Both the position numbers and the translations under genes were made by a program. Below are positions 7,065-11,924 of a stretch of DNA of 11,924 nt, piece after piece (position 1 is the stretch's first letter; every line of letters begins with the position of its first letter). A model generated the notes under the pieces. It worked only from the letters and a program-made list of their open reading frames with translations. It did not search any database and was not told where the DNA came from. Where the stretch lies: assembly GCA_030043215.1 (NCBI GenBank), contig JASHYG010000448.1, positions 1 through 11,924 of the forward strand, given 5' to 3'. This DNA is from Gammaproteobacteria bacterium (lineage in GTDB: Bacteria > Pseudomonadota > Gammaproteobacteria > Steroidobacterales > Steroidobacteraceae).

Positions 7065-7700
7065 TTACCCGCCGTCAGCCGAGGGCCCCTCTCGCGGCGC
7101 AGCGGTGGGCTTTCTCCATAGCCGAATCACCACCACCGAGGTGGACAGATAGCCGGGTACGTGCGCCGTGGCCGGTTGTGCCCTGCTGATGAACGGCGCG
7201 AGCGTGCTCGAAACGCCGAAGCCACCCGTGTAAGCCGGCGGCAGACCGCTCAGTCTCAAATTGCAGGTAAAGGCGAGTAACGTCTGGACCGGGGGTCGCG
7301 AGGGGAGCGGCAGGCACTCTCCAACGCCCGTCCAGGGAATGTGCGCGACACTTCCCGTCGCAAACATCTGCAGCGGCTGATCACGCGTAAGCGGCCCGAA
7401 ACAAGCCGTAAATCCCCCCACCTCGCGCTCGTGTGTGTCGATGACCCGGCTGCTGGTCGACCGAAGCCCGATCGACCAGCTCTCGTAGTAGTCGGTGTTC
7501 ACGGGATGAAACGGCGCCGATGCGCAGGCCGCCGTCGTGCCCGAATGGTGCTCGGTGCGGGTGGTTCGAAATGCGTAGATCTCCTCCAACCCCGCTCGGA
7601 CCTCCTGCACGTAGGGCGAGGGCGCTTGGGCGGCATGAGCCGCCGTGAGAGCAAGCAAACCGGCGATGAGCACGGCGTTGCGCACGTTCGTCCGGACCAT
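7065..7700 (-). CDS. Unrecognised exported protein with four cysteines
   Basis: I do not recognise this 211-aa protein. It begins with a clear Sec signal peptide: Arg3/Arg7, a hydrophobic core (about residues 9-20), and a likely cleavage after AHA near residue 23. The mature part is about 188 aa with four cysteines (Cys59, Cys100, Cys129, Cys146), an even number that suits two disulfides in the periplasm. Distinct stretches are NTDYYESWSIGLRSTSSRV (68-86), EVGGFTACFGPL, a Pro-rich turn PLPSRPP, and GLPPAYTGGFGVSSTL. The last hydrophobic strand STSVVVIRLW (186-195) is followed by a short, probably disordered tail. This looks like a compact beta-rich secreted domain; no catalytic motif is visible. 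The start at 7700 is supported by AGGAGGAAGG (7705-7714), whose AGGAGG core is 8 nt upstream. A longer in-frame reading from 7811 would put 37 residues before the signal and is unlikely. Divergent from the CMD-family gene. Confidence 0.75.
   Translation of the reverse strand: MVRTNVRNAVLIAGLLALTAAHAAQAPSPYVQEVRAGLEEIYAFRTTRTEHHSGTTAACASAPFHPVNTDYYESWSIGLRSTSSRVIDTHEREVGGFTACFGPLTRDQPLQMFATGSVAHIPWTGVGECLPLPSRPPVQTLLAFTCNLRLSGLPPAYTGGFGVSSTLAPFISRAQPATAHVPGYLSTSVVVIRLWRKPTAAPREGPSADGG
7452..7480. repeat. Perfect 9-bp inverted repeat inside the unknown exported protein gene
   Basis: GCTGGTCGA (7452-7460) and TCGACCAGC (7472-7480) are exact reverse complements separated by 11 bp. The arm length and spacing resemble an operator or RNA hairpin. 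Because it lies in the middle of a coding region, chance or an mRNA structure is more likely than a regulator site. Confidence 0.45.
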
Positions 7701-7804
7701 ACCACCTTCCTCCTGACGCACTGACGTGGTCATCAAGTGTGCGCGCGCCGCGCCGAGACGGAAAGAGGGTTTCTTGAGTATCATCGACCGAGGAGGAGAA
7801 ACCG

Positions 7805-8275
7805 ATGTCACCCAGGCTCGACTTTTTCAAGATTTCCCCGCAGGGCGTCGCGGCTCTGAGGCAGCTCGAGGGCTATCTCTCGGGTTGCGGCCTCGAGCAG
7901 TCGCTGCTCGAGCTCGTGAAGACCCGCGCCTCTCAGATCAACGGCTGTGCCTATTGCCTCGACATGCACACGAAGGATGCTCGCGCGGCCGGAGAGACGG
8001 AGCAGCGGCTCTACGCCCTGGCCGCATGGCGCGAGACGCCTTTCTTCAACGAGCGCGAGCGGGCGGCGCTCGCCTGGACGGAGGCGGTCACCCGCGTCTC
8101 GGAGATGCACGACGATGACGCGCTCTACGCGGAGCTGAGGAAGCGCTTCTCGGAGAAGGAGATCGTCGATCTCACGTTCGCCATCGTCGCGATCAACGGC
8201 TGGAACCGGCTCGCGATTCCCTTTCGCTCGCCCGCCGGAAGCTATCAGCCGAGAGGCGGCGCGCCACACGGCTAG
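7805..8275 (+). CDS. Carboxymuconolactone decarboxylase family protein (AhpD-like)
   Basis: A 156-aa, all-helical cytoplasmic protein of the CMD/AhpD superfamily. The redox-type signature NGCAYCLDMH has Cys48-x-x-Cys51 and His55, the active-site pattern of alkylhydroperoxidase AhpD-like members. True carboxymuconolactone decarboxylases generally lack this cysteine pair, so peroxidase or disulfide chemistry is more likely than ring-acid decarboxylation. Downstream sequence (HTKDARAAGE, RETPFFNERERAALAWTEAVT, then IVDLTFAIVAINGWNRL) is typical of the small single-domain group. The start is supported by a strong AGGAGGAG just upstream (7790-7797). It is read divergently from the four-cysteine protein gene (104 bp between starts) and convergently with the monooxygenase gene 39 bp beyond its stop. 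Members are often oxidative-stress linked, but no regulator gene is adjacent here. Confidence 0.92.
   Translation: MSPRLDFFKISPQGVAALRQLEGYLSGCGLEQSLLELVKTRASQINGCAYCLDMHTKDARAAGETEQRLYALAAWRETPFFNERERAALAWTEAVTRVSEMHDDDALYAELRKRFSEKEIVDLTFAIVAINGWNRLAIPFRSPAGSYQPRGGAPHG
7892..7912. repeat. Perfect 9-bp inverted repeat inside the CMD-family gene
   Basis: CTCGAGCAG and CTGCTCGAG are exact reverse complements with a 3-bp centre (TCG). The repeat encodes LEQSLLE, so it may be only a by-product of Leu/Glu/Gln codon choice, though it would form a strong hairpin in the mRNA. Confidence 0.45.
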
Positions 8276-8314
8276 GGGCCGTCAGCCGCTCGCCGGGCCG
8301 CGCTCGCCGTGCGC

Positions 8315-9931
8315 TCATGCGGTCCGCGACACGATTTGAAGTAGCGCCCGCGTCAACCTCTCGGCGCGATTCGCCGCTCCGTCCCTTGATCGCCATGCGA
8401 CGAAGCCGTCCGGGCGGACCAGTGCGGCGCCCGATGCCGACAGCCCGTAGGCCGGCATGAAGCACTCCGCGGAATCGAGGAGATCCGACCCGACGACATA
8501 GGCATCGAGATCGAGACCGGCCAGAGCTCCGGCCGCTTCGCGCGAGGCGCCGCGCCAAGCGTCGCCCCGCGGTCCGGCCAGCAAGACAAAGGATCTGCCG
8601 AAGAGATCGAGCGTCGAGATTCGCCTGCCAGCCCTCTCGAGCCAGAGGTGCGGCGCGCGCGAGCCGGGGCGCCCCAGGGATTGGCTCGGATCCTCGTGCA
8701 AGGCGCTCGCAGCGTCCTCCGGCAGAATGGCGGGGGAATGGTAGAGGTAGCCGAGCTCGATGTTCGATTCGGCGGCTTGAGGCTCGAAGTCCTGGGCACC
8801 GAGATGAGGTGCGGTGCGCGTGACGTACCGGGTGTAGGCTTGCTCGACGGTCAGCTTGCCGACGGGCCGCCGCTCCTCCTCGTAGGTCGAAAGTAATTCC
8901 TGTCCGGCAGCACCCCTCAGCACCAGGGCGAGCTTCCAGGCAAGATTGTGCGCGTCGTGAATTCCGGTGTTGCCGCCGAAGCCGCCGGTGGGCGGCATGA
9001 CATGGGCGGCGTCGCCGGCGAGAAAGACTCGCCCATCCCGATAGCGCCGCGCGACATCCGAGACGGCTCGCCAGCGAGCGACACCTTCGATCTCGACCGC
9101 GATATCGGGAGCCCCGATCGCGGAGCGCACCAGCTCGAGCACGCGCTTCTCGCTGGTGTCCGCCGCGGCGTTGCCCGCCTCCGGCTTCGAAGGGTCTCCG
9201 ACGGTATTGACGGCCAGGAATCCCCGCCGGTTCTCCTTGTCGAGGCGCACGAACCCGCTCAGCGTCGGGTTGATGATGTACATGACGCTCAGATTGCGCC
9301 CGGCCATGAGCCGCGCCACGTCGGCGCGGAAGTAGATCGTGAGGCTGTTCGAGAAAGTGCCTCGCCCGTCCACGGGAATGCCGAGCAGCTCGCGCGTCCT
9401 GCTTCGCGCTCCGTCGGCGCCGATCAGGTATCGAGCGCGGAGCCGGCGCTCCGCGCCCGAGCCGCCATCCTTGACCGTTGCCGTGATGCCGTCGCGATCC
9501 TGAGTGAAGCCGGCGAGCTCCCAGCCGTCGAGAAACCTGGCGCCCGCTGCCTCAGCGCGCGCCCGTAAGATCGGCTCGAGCCCGGGCTGGGTGATGAACA
9601 GACGCCGGCAAGGGCTCAACGCCTCGACGCCCTCGTTGAGGCTCGGCACGAAGGCGGCTATCTGCTTCCCGGCGAGCGACTCCAGTGCGACGATGGCCCC
9701 CTCGGGCGTGAATTCCCGCTCCGACTGGTGCTGCACCTGTTTCTCGATCCCCGCGGACCGAAACAGCTCCAGCGTGCGAAGATGGAAGTAAGCCGCGCGC
9801 GGCAACGCCGACGTGTTGCGCAGCCGTTCCGCCACGATCGATCCGACGCCATTCTGGGCGAGGAACATCGCAGCGGACAATCCGACCAGGCCGCCCCCCA
9901 CGATCAAGACCGGACCTTCCTCGTTGCTCAT
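8315..9931 (-). CDS. FAD-dependent aromatic-ring monooxygenase (phenol hydroxylase/TfdB-like)
   Basis: A 538-aa class A flavoprotein monooxygenase, a group that hydroxylates phenolic or polyketide rings using NAD(P)H and O2. The N-terminal Rossmann motif GGGLVGL supplies GxGxxG (Gly12, Gly14, Gly17). The DG motif IGADGARS includes Asp173. The GD motif GRVFLAGDAAHVMPPTGG includes Asp307, which contacts the FAD ribityl chain. The central region (about 180-280) is the substrate-binding sheet, and residues after about 410 form the thioredoxin-like C-terminal domain of the phenol-hydroxylase/RdmE-like subgroup. No signal peptide, so cytoplasmic. The start has a modest GGGGG (9939-9943) 7 nt upstream. 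It begins 13 bp after the polB stop on the same strand, so it is probably expressed from the polB transcript or from a promoter inside polB. The substrate is unknown; catechol-pathway genes are not next to it. FAD-linked oxidation is secure, ring hydroxylation is a family inference. Confidence 0.92.
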   Translation of the reverse strand: MSNEEGPVLIVGGGLVGLSAAMFLAQNGVGSIVAERLRNTSALPRAAYFHLRTLELFRSAGIEKQVQHQSEREFTPEGAIVALESLAGKQIAAFVPSLNEGVEALSPCRRLFITQPGLEPILRARAEAAGARFLDGWELAGFTQDRDGITATVKDGGSGAERRLRARYLIGADGARSRTRELLGIPVDGRGTFSNSLTIYFRADVARLMAGRNLSVMYIINPTLSGFVRLDKENRRGFLAVNTVGDPSKPEAGNAAADTSEKRVLELVRSAIGAPDIAVEIEGVARWRAVSDVARRYRDGRVFLAGDAAHVMPPTGGFGGNTGIHDAHNLAWKLALVLRGAAGQELLSTYEEERRPVGKLTVEQAYTRYVTRTAPHLGAQDFEPQAAESNIELGYLYHSPAILPEDAASALHEDPSQSLGRPGSRAPHLWLERAGRRISTLDLFGRSFVLLAGPRGDAWRGASREAAGALAGLDLDAYVVGSDLLDSAECFMPAYGLSASGAALVRPDGFVAWRSRDGAANRAERLTRALLQIVSRTA

Positions 9932-9944
9932 GGGACGGCCCCCG

Positions 9945-11924
9945 TCAGGACCTGTACAGATCGAGCTGCCGCGTGTCGCCGATCACGCGCTCGAAATCGA
10001 GACCGAGGGCCTCGAGCACCGGCTCGGCGACGGGTTGTACCTGCTTGTCGACGTAATGCTCCCGGTCGAGCGGGTGCTGCAGGTTATCGAGCGGCTCGGC
10101 GCCGGCGGTGGTCATGACGTAGCTTATCAGCCGGCCCGGAGGCTGGCTCGACTTGCGTGCGGCCGCGACGTGCGGCGGCGTGGTCGCCGTGTAGTCGCCC
10201 GCATCCTTCCGCAGGTTCTTGTGATAGACGAGCTCCGAGTCCAGCTCGCCCTTGCGAACCCGGCTCACGATCTCCGCGAGGTACGCATCGACCGGCTGAT
10301 CGGTGAACAGGCGCTGATAGAGCTCGCGCTGAACACGCTTGGCGAGCGCCGTCCAATCGCGGCGGACGACCTCCATGCCGACGAACTCGACGGCGTCTGC
10401 TCCCGCGTCGCGCAGCAGCCCGACGTAGCGCTTGCTTGCGCCGCGTGCGCTGTGGCGGGCATGCGGCAGGAACAATCTCAGGTACAGCTTCTCGAATTCC
10501 AGCTCGAGACGGCTTTGCACGCGCCAGCGGGCGGCGATGTGGCGGGCGAGCTCCGCGCTCAGCGCAGCAGCGAGCTCACGCGCTTGCCCGCGGGCCCGAT
10601 CGGGGTCGCTGTCGGCCGAGCGGACGAAGAGGCTGTCCGTGTCGCCGTAGAGAACCGCGAAGCCCGCGGTCTCGAACCAGCGCTTGGACCAGAGCAGCAT
10701 CTCCTTGCCGAGACCGGTGATGGAGTTCGCGAGCGCCGGGTTGAAGAAGCGGCACGCAGGCGTGCCCAGCACGCCGTAGAAGGAATTCATTAGGATCTTG
10801 ATGGCGTGTGCCGCCACGTCGTCGTGCCTGCTCTTGGCCGCCTCGCGCTGCGGGAATAGCTCGTCGAGCAGCCCGGGGAGAATACCGGGCTCGCGCCGGA
10901 AAGCGCCGCCGGGCGTGCGGATCAGGTCGGCCTCCGGCCGCGGGCTCGGCACGTAGCTCAGCGGATCGATGTTGAACGTACGGATGAGGCTCGGATACAG
11001 GCTCTTGAAATCGAACACCCAGACGTTGTGGTGCAGGCCGGTCACCGGCTCGAGCACGTGCCCGCCCTGCTGCGCGCCCTGGACGCGGGAATCGCCGCCG
11101 CGCACGCTCGGGGCGACGACGCCGACCCGATCGAGCGCCGAGAGATACAGGAAGTCGAAGCACGCGATGCTGGCCGATACGCGATCCGGCGTCATGCCCG
11201 TCAGCTGGCTGCGCGCAAACGCGAGCCTCACGACGTTGAGCTTGTCGAGGATCTGATAAGCGAGGCGCGCATCGGTGCGGGAGTAGAGCGCGAAGGCCGG
11301 CAGGTCGTGCCGATAGTTGTGGATGATCTCCGCCATGCGGTTGCGTACATCTCCAGCCACCGCCTTGCCTTCGCCGAGGATCTCCCGCGCGACGGCATCG
11401 AGCGAGTAGTCGTCCATGCGCACGAATGCGCCGCGCAGCAGATCGATCCCATCGAGCACCACGCGGCCGGGAATCGTGGCCTGGCCGCTGCCGAAGTAGC
11501 CTTCGGCCTTGCGAATGCGCATCGCGCCCGCGTCGCGGCCGAGACTGAGACGGTGGTGCAGGCGCGCGGCGATTCTCTGCAGGACACTCAGATCGAAGTC
11601 GATGATGTTCCAGCCCGTGATCACATCGGGATCGAAGGAGGCGATGCGATCGCAGAAGGTGTCGAGCGCCGCAAGTTCACCGGCACACCGGATCGCGCGC
11701 TCCGGCATGGGCCGATCGCTGCCGTCGACGATCAGGACTTCATCGACGCCAGGCGCAAACAGGGAGATCGCAAGCAGGCGCTCACCCTTGGCGTCGGTCT
11801 CGATGTCGAAGGACAACACGCGCGGGTCGACCGTCACGTTGGCGGGACGGAGTACGGGATTGTCGAATATCGTGAGTGCGGTGGCGCGGGCCCCCGTGCC
11901 TGGGTCGGAGCTGGCGCTCGGGCC
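9945..11924 (-). CDS. polB: DNA polymerase II (family B), N-terminus outside window
   Basis: Family B repair and translesion polymerase with proofreading; 659 C-terminal residues are visible of an expected roughly 780. The reading frame stays open to the window edge, so the GTG at 11837 is an internal valine and not a start. Exonuclease motifs are intact: ExoI SFDIETD (near 11795-11815), ExoII TGWNIIDFD, ExoIII YSRTD. Polymerase motifs follow: A FDFKSLYPS (around 10989-11015), B KILMNSFYGVLGT (around 10761-10800), C YGDTDS (10632-10649), and KRYVGLL in the thumb-proximal part. Alignment from memory with E. coli Pol II is good throughout, including PPHVAAAR and the QPVAEPVLE region near the end. 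The last residues, QLDLYRS, resemble the beta-clamp-binding consensus QLxLF. In E. coli this gene is SOS-controlled; the promoter here is outside the window. The monooxygenase gene follows 13 bp downstream. Confidence 0.95.
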   Translation of the reverse strand, partial: GPSASSDPGTGARATALTIFDNPVLRPANVTVDPRVLSFDIETDAKGERLLAISLFAPGVDEVLIVDGSDRPMPERAIRCAGELAALDTFCDRIASFDPDVITGWNIIDFDLSVLQRIAARLHHRLSLGRDAGAMRIRKAEGYFGSGQATIPGRVVLDGIDLLRGAFVRMDDYSLDAVAREILGEGKAVAGDVRNRMAEIIHNYRHDLPAFALYSRTDARLAYQILDKLNVVRLAFARSQLTGMTPDRVSASIACFDFLYLSALDRVGVVAPSVRGGDSRVQGAQQGGHVLEPVTGLHHNVWVFDFKSLYPSLIRTFNIDPLSYVPSPRPEADLIRTPGGAFRREPGILPGLLDELFPQREAAKSRHDDVAAHAIKILMNSFYGVLGTPACRFFNPALANSITGLGKEMLLWSKRWFETAGFAVLYGDTDSLFVRSADSDPDRARGQARELAAALSAELARHIAARWRVQSRLELEFEKLYLRLFLPHARHSARGASKRYVGLLRDAGADAVEFVGMEVVRRDWTALAKRVQRELYQRLFTDQPVDAYLAEIVSRVRKGELDSELVYHKNLRKDAGDYTATTPPHVAAARKSSQPPGRLISYVMTTAGAEPLDNLQHPLDREHYVDKQVQPVAEPVLEALGLDFERVIGDTRQLDLYRS

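Noticed and set aside
6076..7152. A 358-codon plus-strand open frame covering most of the VOC gene and the following gap
   Set aside because: It overlaps the well-supported VOC gene and the end of the next gene, has a low-complexity shadow composition and no ribosome site or motif.
7779..7784. TATCAT as a -10 element for the CMD-family gene
   Set aside because: No -35 hexamer at suitable spacing, and the transcript would start right at the ribosome site. The promoter in 7701-7804 remains unidentified.
8269..8288. CGGCT/AGCCG inverted repeat over the CMD-family stop codon as a terminator
   Set aside because: Only a 5-bp stem with a 10-nt loop and no T-run; such repeats are expected by chance at this GC content.
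9813..10793. A 326-codon plus-strand open frame opposite polB and the monooxygenase start
   Set aside because: Antisense to strongly conserved polymerase motifs and without any domain of its own.
11835..11837. GTG as the start codon of the DNA polymerase II gene
   Set aside because: The frame continues without a stop to the window edge, and Pol II proteins have a further N-terminal region before the ExoI motif, so this GTG is an internal Val codon.
1..11924. A defence island, phage, integron, transposon or CRISPR array
   Set aside because: No transposase, integrase, nuclease-helicase set, terminal repeats or regular repeat-spacer pattern was seen; all genes look like normal chromosomal genes with similar codon use.

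Overview
This 11.9 kb window is GC-rich and densely coding, with no stretch over about 170 bases lacking a gene. It looks like ordinary chromosome from a Gram-negative bacterium. An alpha/beta-hydrolase of the tannase family, a lipoprotein M13 peptidase, a Tat-exported VOC protein and a DNA polymerase II (PolB) together suggest a GC-rich proteobacterium. A gammaproteobacterial lineage of the Steroidobacter/Nevskia/Xanthomonas kind is my best guess, but this is inference; no rRNA or other phylogenetic marker is present. I see no tRNA, rRNA, insertion sequence, integrase, CRISPR array or phage gene.

Left part (1-3177, + strand): the 3' end of a tannase/feruloyl-esterase family gene, then acetate kinase (ackA), then an exported SGNH/GDSL hydrolase. 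The hydrolase ends exactly where the convergent M13 metallopeptidase gene (3178-5322, - strand) ends: the two stop codons abut as TAGCTA.

Middle part (5323-8275): a 168-bp divergent region separates the peptidase from a small NTF2-like DUF1348 protein (+). A convergent minus-strand pair follows: a two-domain VOC protein carrying a twin-arginine signal, with an unrecognised exported four-cysteine protein upstream of it. An AhpD-like carboxymuconolactone decarboxylase family protein (+) is read divergently from that unknown gene.

Right part (8315-11924, - strand): DNA polymerase II, running off the right edge, is followed after only 13 bp by an FAD-dependent aromatic-ring monooxygenase, so the two are probably co-transcribed. 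The polymerase keeps its exonuclease and polymerase motifs and ends in a QLDLY sequence resembling a sliding-clamp-binding motif.

Several products (tannase, FAD monooxygenase, VOC protein, CMD-family protein) belong to families found in aromatic-compound metabolism. They lie on both strands in separate units, so a single pathway is not demonstrated. I found no convincing new multi-gene system. The least explained items are the exported four-cysteine protein, the Tat-exported VOC protein beside it, and the polB-monooxygenase pairing.
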